Assembly: GCA_042408445.1 (NCBI GenBank)
Contig: JBHORC010000040.1
Span: forward strand, 156,403 to 220,402
Direction: 5' to 3'
Source: CF-46 sp042408445
GTDB taxonomy: Bacteria; Chloroflexota; Limnocylindria; Limnocylindrales; CSP1-4
DNA length: 64,000 bases
The position numbers were made by a program, and so were the translations under genes. A model generated the notes under the pieces. It ran no database searches and was not told where the DNA came from. It saw nothing but the letters and a program-made list of their open reading frames with translations. Positions 40,543-47,932 of the stretch are shown here, one piece after another. The first letter of the stretch is position 1. The number at the start of each line of letters is the position of its first letter.

Positions 40543-43433
40543 CCGCGGACGCATCTCTCGCCGCCGAGCCTGCCGTCATCCATCTCGTCCCGCACACCCA
40601 CTGGGACCGCGAGTGGTACGAGCCGTTCCAGGTGTTCCGGATGCGGCTCGTCGAGCTCGTCGACCAGCTCCTGGACTCGATGGATGCCGACGACCGCCTC
40701 GCCTTCACCCTCGACGGCCAGGTGGCAACCGTCGACGACTACCTCGAGGTGCGGCCGGAGGCGAGGCCCCGGATCGAGCGGCTGATCGCGGAGGGCCGCC
40801 TCGCCATCGGGCCGTGGCAGATCCTCATGGACGAATTCCTCGTCTCCGGCGAGACGATGATCCGGAACCTCGAGATCGGCTGGAAGGCGGCCCAGGCCTA
40901 CGGCGCCGCGATGCCCGTCGGCTATCTCCCCGACATGTTCGGCCACATCGCCCAGATGCCGCAGCTCCTCCGCCGCGCCGGGATCCGGCACGCAGTCGTC
41001 TGGCGCGGGGTCCCCGCCGCGATCGACCGCCACGCCTTCACCTGGCGGTCGCCGGACGGCTCATCCGTCCGCGCCGAGTACCTTGTCGGCGGGTACGGCA
41101 ACGGCGCCTACCTGCTCGCGATCCCGTCGCGGCTCGCGGAGAAGGTCGGCCGGTACGTGGATGCGAGCCGGGCGTTCTACGGCGATCGGTCCATCCTCGC
41201 GATGTACGGGACCGACCATGCGGTTCCCTCCCCCGAGCTGGCCCGGATCGTCGCCGATGCCAACGCCGCCCGGGACGACGTCGTCGTCCGGATCGAGACG
41301 CTGACCCAGTACATCCGCGCGTTCGACGCATCTGTCGCCGACCCGGACGTGCCGAATCCGGCGGTCGCCCCGGTGTGGACGGGCGAGCTGCGATCCGCGG
41401 CGCGCGCGAACATGCTGATGAACGTCACGTCGGCGCGGATCGACAGCAAGGCCGCCGCCGCGCGCGCGGAGCGGGCCCTCGAACGCTATGCGGAGCCCCT
41501 CGCCGCGCTCCACGGCGGTCGCTGGCCGGACCGCCTCCTCGAGCTTGCCTGGCGGCGCGTCGTCGACAACTCGGCGCACGACTCGATCTGCGGCTGTTCC
41601 CAGGACGCCGTCGTGAACCAGGTCCTCACCCGCTACGCGGAGGCGGAGCAGATCGGCCACGGCATCGTGTCGACCGCGATCCGCCCGCTCGCCGCGGCCG
41701 CGCCGAGCGGGTCGGTCGTCGTCGTGAACCCGGTCGCCCGCGACCGGACGGACGTCGTCGAGGTCGAGCTCGATGTCCCGGCGGCCTGGTCCGACGTGGG
41801 CCTCGAGCTGCCGGACGGCTCGTGGGTCCCGACGCAGCTCGTCCACCGCCCCGAGACGGTCCTCCGACGCCTCAGACTCCCGGCCCGGCAGGTGCCGGAG
41901 CTGTTCGCCAGGCGGCTGCACGGTCGCGAGCTGTTCGGCCACTCACTTGACGGCCACCTCGTCCGGCGCGAAGGACCGGTGCCGCAGCTCCTCCTCCTGA
42001 TGGACGACCCCGCGACGCCGCCGGACTTCGACGTCGACGCGCTGCTGGACGCCGTCGCAGCGGAGACCGCAGCCGACCCGGATGAGGCGTGGGACGTCGT
42101 CGTGACGCGCGGCGACCGGCGCCGCCTGGTTGCCGCGATCCCCCTGCCCGCGCTGGGCTCGACCGTGGTCCGTCCGGTCGAGGGAGGACCCGCCGACCCG
42201 ACCGGGACGGCGGCGGCGCCCTCGAACGGCGGTTCAAGCGTGTCGGTCGGCGAGCGGTCGCTGGACAATGGTCGCGTCCACGTCGAGGTGGGCGACGACG
42301 GCAGCCTCCGCGTCGACGGCGGTGGCTCGCGGCTCGTCGGCGTCGGTCGGCTCGTCGACGGCGGCGACTTCGGCGACACGTACAACTACGGGCCCCCGGC
42401 GACGGACCTCCTCGTCGACACCCCCTCGGTCGTCGTGGTCCAGCCGATCGAGCACGGACCCGTTCGGGGCGTCCTCGAGATCGTCGCCCGCTACGACTGG
42501 CCGGTCGGCCTCCTGCCCGGCGGGTCGGGTCGCACCGACGCGACGGCCCCGGTGGAGGTCACGACCCGGCTCGAGCTCCGGGTGGGCGAGGCGTTCCTCC
42601 GCGTCGCCGTCTCGTTCGTGAATCCCGCCCGGGACCATCGCCTGCGCTACCACATCCCGCTGCCGGACCCCGCGGACCACTCGGCGGCGGAAGGTCAGTT
42701 CGCGGTCGTGGAGCGGGGCCTCACCGCGGAGGCGGGCCACGGCGAGGTTCCGACGCCGACGTTTCCCGCACACGGCTTCGTCCACGCCGCCGGCGTCTCG
42801 ATCCTGCTCGAGCACGTGACCGAGTACGAGCTGATCGACGGCCGCGAGCTCGCGCTCACGGTCCTCCGATCCACCGGGCTGATCAGCCGCAACGAGAACC
42901 CCTTCCGCGAGGATCCGGCCGGACCCGAGATTCCCGTTCCCGGGGCCCAGCTCGTGGGCCCGTGGCGGTTCGGGTTTGCCCTCCACCCGCACGCCGGCTC
43001 GTGGACGGACGCCGGGACCCTCGCCGCCATGGACGACTTCCGGCTGCCGGCCGTCGTCGCGGCCGGCCGCGGCGATGGGGCGCTGCCGGCGTCGAGCCGG
43101 GCGGGCCTTCGCGTCCAGGGCGACGGCATCGTCCTCTCGGCCCTCCGACGGCGTGACGACGGGCTCGAGATCCGCCTCGTCGCCGAGACACCACTCCCCG
43201 TGACCGCCCATCTCGAGCTCGCGGGTGGGATCGCCGCAGCGCGGCGGGTCGATCTGCTGGGCCGCCCGGGCGACGCTCTCGCGGTCGAACCCGACGCTCG
43301 CCTGTCCGTCCCGCTCGGGCCATGGGAGATCGCGACGCTCCTCGTCGCCCGTTTCGAGGCCCCAGCATCGCAGCGTGACCTGCAAAACCGCGAGGCCGAT
43401 GTAACGTTGACATCGCAGAGAGCCCGCGGCTAG
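40539..43433 (+). CDS. GH38 alpha-mannosidase
   Basis: A 964-residue zinc-dependent retaining glycosidase. It has H-T-H-W-D-R-E-W (19-26, zinc ligands) and P-D-M-F-G-H with nucleophile D132. The S-A-H-D-S-I-C-G-C segment, the four-helix middle domain and the beta-sandwich C-terminal half also match GH38. It removes alpha-mannose from glycans in the cytoplasm; no signal peptide is seen, so substrates must be imported, plausibly by the ABC transporter downstream. The ATG overlaps the oxidoreductase stop by 4 bp. Its last bases contain the promoter of the transporter operon. Confidence 0.93.
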   Translation: MTADASLAAEPAVIHLVPHTHWDREWYEPFQVFRMRLVELVDQLLDSMDADDRLAFTLDGQVATVDDYLEVRPEARPRIERLIAEGRLAIGPWQILMDEFLVSGETMIRNLEIGWKAAQAYGAAMPVGYLPDMFGHIAQMPQLLRRAGIRHAVVWRGVPAAIDRHAFTWRSPDGSSVRAEYLVGGYGNGAYLLAIPSRLAEKVGRYVDASRAFYGDRSILAMYGTDHAVPSPELARIVADANAARDDVVVRIETLTQYIRAFDASVADPDVPNPAVAPVWTGELRSAARANMLMNVTSARIDSKAAAARAERALERYAEPLAALHGGRWPDRLLELAWRRVVDNSAHDSICGCSQDAVVNQVLTRYAEAEQIGHGIVSTAIRPLAAAAPSGSVVVVNPVARDRTDVVEVELDVPAAWSDVGLELPDGSWVPTQLVHRPETVLRRLRLPARQVPELFARRLHGRELFGHSLDGHLVRREGPVPQLLLLMDDPATPPDFDVDALLDAVAAETAADPDEAWDVVVTRGDRRRLVAAIPLPALGSTVVRPVEGGPADPTGTAAAPSNGGSSVSVGERSLDNGRVHVEVGDDGSLRVDGGGSRLVGVGRLVDGGDFGDTYNYGPPATDLLVDTPSVVVVQPIEHGPVRGVLEIVARYDWPVGLLPGGSGRTDATAPVEVTTRLELRVGEAFLRVAVSFVNPARDHRLRYHIPLPDPADHSAAEGQFAVVERGLTAEAGHGEVPTPTFPAHGFVHAAGVSILLEHVTEYELIDGRELALTVLRSTGLISRNENPFREDPAGPEIPVPGAQLVGPWRFGFALHPHAGSWTDAGTLAAMDDFRLPAVVAAGRGDGALPASSRAGLRVQGDGIVLSALRRRDDGLEIRLVAETPLPVTAHLELAGGIAAARRVDLLGRPGDALAVEPDARLSVPLGPWEIATLLVARFEAPASQRDLQNREADVTLTSQRARG
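43398..43414. promoter_or_regulatory. Inverted repeat operator candidate (LacI-like) over the -35 box
   Basis: GATGT-N7-ACATC around an AACGTT centre. It overlaps the -35 hexamer 43407-43412, lying inside the last codons of the mannosidase gene. The half-site spacing and central CG recall LacI-family operators, with one extra base. Confidence 0.45.
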
Positions 43434-43436
43434 TCT
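43407..43436 (+). promoter_or_regulatory. Sigma-70-like promoter for the sugar ABC transporter operon
   Basis: -35 TTGACA (43407-43412), an 18-bp spacer and -10 TAGTCT (43431-43436). The -10 includes the TAG stop of the mannosidase gene. It is the only consensus -35 box noticed in this window. Confidence 0.65.
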
Positions 43437-43686
43437 CGCCGTCGGATGCGACGATCGCTCACGGCGATTCGCCCGGCCACCCGCTGACGCCACTTCCCGC
43501 GTCACGCCGCTTGTCGTGTCACGGGACCACCGCCGGCGGCCGTCAGGCGATATCGACCATCATCCCGGCAGGTGCCGGGTCGAGCACCCCGGAGCGGGTG
43601 CAAGGCCGACGAGGAGATCGCGGTCCGAGGGCCTTTGGGGGACCCGGATCGGACGGTCGACTCGCTGGCAGAGGAGGAGCAGGCCG
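43437..43686 (+). other. Long structured leader of the ABC transporter mRNA
   Basis: About 240 nt without a supported gene. It contains hairpins CCCGGCA / TGCCGGG near 43565-43580 and GCACCC / GGGTGC near 43588-43605, followed by an AG-rich ribosome binding region just before the ATG. No known riboswitch consensus was recognised. Confidence 0.35.
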
Positions 43687-45057
43687 ATGGCCAAATTCCC
43701 GCGGTTTCTGACCCTGCCGGTCGCGGCGGTCATGCTGGTCGCTGCGTGCAGCGGCGGCGCGACCCCCGTGCCGAGCGCAGGTGGTGGCGGCGCCTCGACC
43801 CCGCCGGCATCGACGGGCACGGGCGAAAGCACCGCGCCGGGCAACTCGACCGGTGGCTCGGCTGCCGCCGGCGGCACGATCAACGTCACCTCGCTGTGGG
43901 GCGGCTCCGAGCAGGAGTCCTTCCAGAAGGTCCTCGACGGCTTCCAGGCCGCGACGGGCATCACCGCCAAGTACGAATCGATCCGGACGGACTACGCGAC
44001 CGTCCTCCAGACCCGGATCTCCGGCGGCAATCCGCCGGACGTCTCGATCCTGCCGGGCATCGGCTTCCTGCGGCACTTCGCCAAGGACGGCTCGATCAAG
44101 AAGATCTCTGACCTGGGCATCGACCCGGCGAGCCTCGAGGCGAACTACGCGCCGGGCCTCCTCGACGTCGGCAAGGTCGGCAGCGACCTCTACGCGATCC
44201 CGGTCAAGTACAACAGCAAGAGCACGCTCTGGTATCGGCCGGACATGTTCAAGACGGACAACGTGACTCCGCCGAAGACATGGGACGAGTTCAAGACCGA
44301 CCTCCAGACCCTCAAGGGCAAGGGCGAGGCCCCGCTCGGTCTCGGCACCGGGCCGGACACCTGGACGCTCACCGACTGGTTCGAGAGCATCTACATCCGC
44401 CAGGCTGGACCCGACATGTACGACCAGCTCTTCGGTGGGAAGCTCGCCTGGACCGATCCGAGCGTGACGAAGGCCGTCGACACGATGAAGGAAGTCCTCA
44501 ACGACAACTTCGTCAACGGCGGCATCAAGGCGGCGAACGGCCGGGCATGGGTCGACGGAATCGGCCAGGTCTTCGGCGCGAACGCCAAGGCGAGCGTCTA
44601 CTACGAGGGCGGCTTCGTCGGCGGCATCGCCACCGGCCAGGTGAACAAGGACCTGAAGATCGGTGACACGATCGACTGGACCGACTTCCCCTCGATCACG
44701 AACACCGACAAGCCGGTCACGATCGGTGGTGACGTCATCGCGGCGCTGACCACGAACCCCGGCGTCAAGGAGTTCATCCAGTACATGACGACGAAGGATG
44801 CCGGCGAGATCTGGGGCAAGACGGGTGCGGTCATCTCCGCCGTCAAGTCCGTGGATCAGTCGATCTATCCGAACGATCTCGTCAAGCGGGAAGCCGCTCA
44901 GGTGGCCGGCGCCAGCGCCGTCCGCTTCGACGGCTCGGATCTCCTGCCGGCGGGCAGCCCGGACCTCGGAGCGCAGCTCCAGAAGGCGATCGCGGGCGAG
45001 AACGTCGACTGGGGTTCGTTCGACAGCCAGGTGAAGACCGCCTGGACGAACGAGTAG
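43687..45057 (+). CDS. Sugar ABC transporter substrate-binding lipoprotein
   Basis: A 456-residue extracytoplasmic solute-binding protein of family 1 (MalE/UgpB type). It has a lipoprotein signal with lipobox L-V-A-A-C (C21), then a Gly/Ser/Thr-rich linker to about residue 60. The binding fold starts at I-N-V-T-S-L-W-G-G and includes N-P-P-D-V and A-S-V-Y-Y-E-G. The ATG is set by a strong AG-rich ribosome binding region (GGAGGAG) about 10 nt upstream. It is followed after 67 nt by two permease genes. The alpha-mannosidase upstream suggests mannosides as cargo, which is inference. Confidence 0.92.
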   Translation: MAKFPRFLTLPVAAVMLVAACSGGATPVPSAGGGGASTPPASTGTGESTAPGNSTGGSAAAGGTINVTSLWGGSEQESFQKVLDGFQAATGITAKYESIRTDYATVLQTRISGGNPPDVSILPGIGFLRHFAKDGSIKKISDLGIDPASLEANYAPGLLDVGKVGSDLYAIPVKYNSKSTLWYRPDMFKTDNVTPPKTWDEFKTDLQTLKGKGEAPLGLGTGPDTWTLTDWFESIYIRQAGPDMYDQLFGGKLAWTDPSVTKAVDTMKEVLNDNFVNGGIKAANGRAWVDGIGQVFGANAKASVYYEGGFVGGIATGQVNKDLKIGDTIDWTDFPSITNTDKPVTIGGDVIAALTTNPGVKEFIQYMTTKDAGEIWGKTGAVISAVKSVDQSIYPNDLVKREAAQVAGASAVRFDGSDLLPAGSPDLGAQLQKAIAGENVDWGSFDSQVKTAWTNE

Positions 45058-45070
45058 CGAACGACCACTC

Positions 45071-45098
45071 GGGGCGGGAGGCGCAAGCCTTCCGCCCC
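45071..45098 (+). other. Intercistronic hairpin between binding protein and permease genes
   Basis: A 12-bp stem (arms 45071-45082 and 45087-45098, one G-T pair) capped by a GCAA tetraloop, 14 nt after the stop codon, with no T-run. Comparable elements in malEFG-type operons lower permease expression or protect the upstream mRNA. Confidence 0.6.
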
Positions 45099-45124
45099 GT
45101 TGGCTTCATTCCGGGAGGACTCGG

Positions 45125-46105
45125 GTGACGTCGACCGTCGATCCCGCCGCCGTCGCGACGGAACAATCCCTCTCGAAGGCGGGGAAGGGCAAGCCGCCGT
45201 CGGTGTCCGCCGAGCGGACGAACTGGCGCGGCGCGCTGCTGTTCCTGGCGCCAGCCGGAATCCTCCTGCTGATCTTCCTCGTCTATCCCACGATCTACAC
45301 GATCGGGCTGGCGTTCAACCGCGGACGTCAGGGGCAGTTCACCCAGTGGGTCGGGCTGGACAACTTCACGAACCTGTTCACGAACGACCCGAACTTCATC
45401 GACCTGTCCCACTTCCCGCCGTCCGGCGCGATCTGGAACAACGTCCTCTGGATCATCTTCTACACGGGGTTCGTCCTCGGCCTGGGGCTCCTCGTGGCGA
45501 CGCTCGCGACGCGGGTGCGGTACGAGTCGGCGATCAAGGCGATCGTCTTCATCCCGCAGGCGATCGCGGCCACGGCGCTCGCGGTCATCTGGAAGTTCGT
45601 CTTCGCGCCCGACACGACGACGGGCCTCCTGAACGCGACCCTCGGGACGGTCGGCATCGGTCCGATCTCCTGGCTCGGCGACCCGAGCATCGTCAACGCA
45701 GCCCTGATCGCGGTCGGCGTGTGGGGATCGGTCGGGTTCGCGACGGTCATCCTGTCGGCGGCCCTGAAGGGCATCCCGGCGGAGATCCTCGAATCGGCCC
45801 GGACGGAGGGCGCGAACGAGCGCCAGATCTTCTTCCGGATCATCCTCCCGATGGTCAGCCTGCCGATGTCCGTGCTGGCGGTGACGCTGATCGTCAACGT
45901 GATCAAGCTCTTCGACCTGATCTACGTCCTCACCTTCGGCGGACCGGGCACCTCGAGTCGGGTGATTGCCTTCACCTTCTACCAGGAGGGGTTCAATGCC
46001 GGCCTCTTCGGCAAGTCGGCGGCGGTCGCGATCGTGATGCTCGTGATCCTGATCCCGGTGATGATCTTCAACATCCGACGATTCCGACAGGCGGCGGTGG
46101 TATGA
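45125..46105 (+). CDS. Sugar ABC transporter permease (MalF/UgpA type)
   Basis: A 326-residue membrane protein with six helices. Its cytoplasmic EAA loop (E-S-A-R-T-E-G-A-N-E) couples to the ATPase, and the first helix is preceded by about 35 polar residues. The GTG start has GGGAGG 6 nt upstream. It overlaps the second permease gene by 4 bp, so the two are made in equal amounts and form the heterodimeric channel. Confidence 0.93.
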   Translation: MTSTVDPAAVATEQSLSKAGKGKPPSVSAERTNWRGALLFLAPAGILLLIFLVYPTIYTIGLAFNRGRQGQFTQWVGLDNFTNLFTNDPNFIDLSHFPPSGAIWNNVLWIIFYTGFVLGLGLLVATLATRVRYESAIKAIVFIPQAIAATALAVIWKFVFAPDTTTGLLNATLGTVGIGPISWLGDPSIVNAALIAVGVWGSVGFATVILSAALKGIPAEILESARTEGANERQIFFRIILPMVSLPMSVLAVTLIVNVIKLFDLIYVLTFGGPGTSSRVIAFTFYQEGFNAGLFGKSAAVAIVMLVILIPVMIFNIRRFRQAAVV

Positions 46106-46995
46106 CGCAGGACGCACTCGCGGGACCCGTGATCCAGGACCGCCCGCGGACGCTGAGCGGCCGGATCGTCCAGGGGCTGAACCGGGCCCCGATCCACATC
46201 ATCCTCGGCCTGATCGCGCTGATCTGGCTCGCCCCGACGATCGGGCTGCTGGTGACCTCGTTCCGGCCGCGGAGCGACATCCAGGCGACCGGCTGGTGGG
46301 AGACGTTCCTGACGCTCCGGTTCACCGCCGACAACTACCTCGGCGTCCTGAACTCGCAGGGCATGCTCGGGGCGTTCGTCAACAACTTCATCATCTCGAT
46401 TCCGTCGACGATCATCCCGCTGGTGATCGCGTCGATGGCGGCATACGCGTTCTCGTGGGTCCGCTTCCCGTTCCGGGACTCCCTGTTCCTGATCGTGGTC
46501 GCGCTCCTGATGGTCCCCGCCCAGGTCGCGTTCATCCCGGTCCTGAACCTGTTCAAGCCGCTCGGCTGGACCCAGGGCTTCCTCGCGATCTGGCTCGTCC
46601 ACACCGCGTTCGCCCTGCCGTTCGGGATCTTCCTGCTGCGGAACTTCTTCATCACCCTGCCTCGCGACCTGATCGAGGCAGCGCGGATCGACGGCGCCGG
46701 CGACATCGGGATCTTCCGGACGATCGTCGTGCCGTTGTCCGTGCCGGCGATCGCCGCCTACGGGATCTTCCAGTTCCTGTGGGTCTGGAACGACCTCCTG
46801 ATGGCCCTGGTGTTCGTCCAGAAGCCGGCCAACTTCCCGATGACGCGGGCGGTCCAGAACCTGCTGAGCCAGTACGGAACGGAGTGGAACCTCCTCGCGG
46901 CCGGCGCGTTCCTCCTGATGTTCGTGCCGCTGATCGTGTTCTTCAGCCTCCAGCGGTTCTTCGTCCAGGGACTCCTCGCAGGCTCCGTCAAGTAG
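46102..46995 (+). CDS. Sugar ABC transporter permease (MalG/UgpE type)
   Basis: A 297-residue six-helix permease with the EAA motif E-A-A-R-I-D-G-A-G, partner of the preceding permease. It starts by ATGA overlap. No ATP-binding subunit follows, so energy must come from an ATPase encoded elsewhere, as with MsmX-type shared subunits. A 7-bp hairpin (GAGCCGC / GCGGCTC, 46995-47014) begins at its stop codon without a T-run. Confidence 0.93.
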   Translation: MTQDALAGPVIQDRPRTLSGRIVQGLNRAPIHIILGLIALIWLAPTIGLLVTSFRPRSDIQATGWWETFLTLRFTADNYLGVLNSQGMLGAFVNNFIISIPSTIIPLVIASMAAYAFSWVRFPFRDSLFLIVVALLMVPAQVAFIPVLNLFKPLGWTQGFLAIWLVHTAFALPFGIFLLRNFFITLPRDLIEAARIDGAGDIGIFRTIVVPLSVPAIAAYGIFQFLWVWNDLLMALVFVQKPANFPMTRAVQNLLSQYGTEWNLLAAGAFLLMFVPLIVFFSLQRFFVQGLLAGSVK

Positions 46996-47056
46996 AGCCG
47001 CAACGCGGCGGCTCGCGCCGAAGCCGGTCCGTCCCGGCGGCGCGTCCGGCGGCCAT

Positions 47057-47932
47057 GTGAACCACCCCGGCGATCTCCGGGTCGTGACCTGGAACATCCG
47101 CGCGGCCATCGGGCCCGGCGAGCCGTTCCCGCCCGCCTGGTGGCGACACGTGGACGAGGATCGCCTGGAGCGGATCGCGTCGTTCATCGCCTCGCTCGAC
47201 GCGGACGTCGTGACGCTCCAGGAGGTCACGATCCTGAACGCGGACGGGGTCGTCCTGGATCAGCCCGCCGCGCTCGCCGCGCGCCTCGGGAGGCACGTCC
47301 GGTACGGCGCGGCCCACGCCTATCCGCTCGTGGATCCCGCAACTGGGGCGACAATCGGCTCGGCGATGTGGGGGAACGCGGTCCTGACTCGCGGGCCGAT
47401 GCGCGGCGAACAGACGCGCGGCCTGCCGCAGCCGGCCGACGACGAGCTCATCGAGGCCGCGGGGTCAACGGATCCCGGAGCGGGCGTCGCGTATGGGGAC
47501 GCCGAGCCGGGCCATCGCGAACCGCGCTGCGCCGTCAGCGTGACGATTGACGACGTCCGGGTGGTCACGACGCACCTCGCCTATATCGGGGCAGAGCAGC
47601 GCCGTCGGCAGGTCGACGCCGTCGCCGCCGTCGCCGGTGGAGCCGGCGACGAAGCCACGCCGCCGGACGAGCGGCCGTCGGCGGTCGTCGTGACCGGCGA
47701 CTTCAACGCGGCGGCGGAGTCGCGGGAGATGGCCGGACTGCAGCGTGGGTTCAGCGATGCCTTCGAGCGGGTCGGCACGCCGGCGCGCGACCGGCGCCGC
47801 GAATCGTGCGGTCGCCTCCGGATCGATCACGTCTTCGTCCGCGGTCTGGACGTCCGCGCCTGCCGCGTCGCCACGGAGGCGGGCGACCTCTCGGATCACT
47901 GGCCAGTCGTCGTCGACCTCGCCAGACCCTGA
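47057..47932 (+). CDS. Endonuclease/exonuclease/phosphatase family protein
   Basis: A 291-residue protein of the EEP (DNase I-like) fold: T-W-N-I-R (residues 11-15), L-Q-E-V (metal Glu), G-D-F-N-A and the terminal S-D-H-W-P-V catalytic His/Asp motif. Substrates range from DNA to phosphoinositides and sugar-nucleotide-like compounds. There is no secretion signal. GTG at 47057 is the start. It sits 61 nt behind the transporter genes on the same strand and may be part of that transcript. It is convergent with valS. Confidence 0.82.
   Translation: MNHPGDLRVVTWNIRAAIGPGEPFPPAWWRHVDEDRLERIASFIASLDADVVTLQEVTILNADGVVLDQPAALAARLGRHVRYGAAHAYPLVDPATGATIGSAMWGNAVLTRGPMRGEQTRGLPQPADDELIEAAGSTDPGAGVAYGDAEPGHREPRCAVSVTIDDVRVVTTHLAYIGAEQRRRQVDAVAAVAGGAGDEATPPDERPSAVVVTGDFNAAAESREMAGLQRGFSDAFERVGTPARDRRRESCGRLRIDHVFVRGLDVRACRVATEAGDLSDHWPVVVDLARP

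Noticed and set aside
43437..43686. Cobalamin or other known riboswitch in the ABC transporter leader
   Set aside because: Hairpins are present but no B12 box or other recognised riboswitch core could be found.
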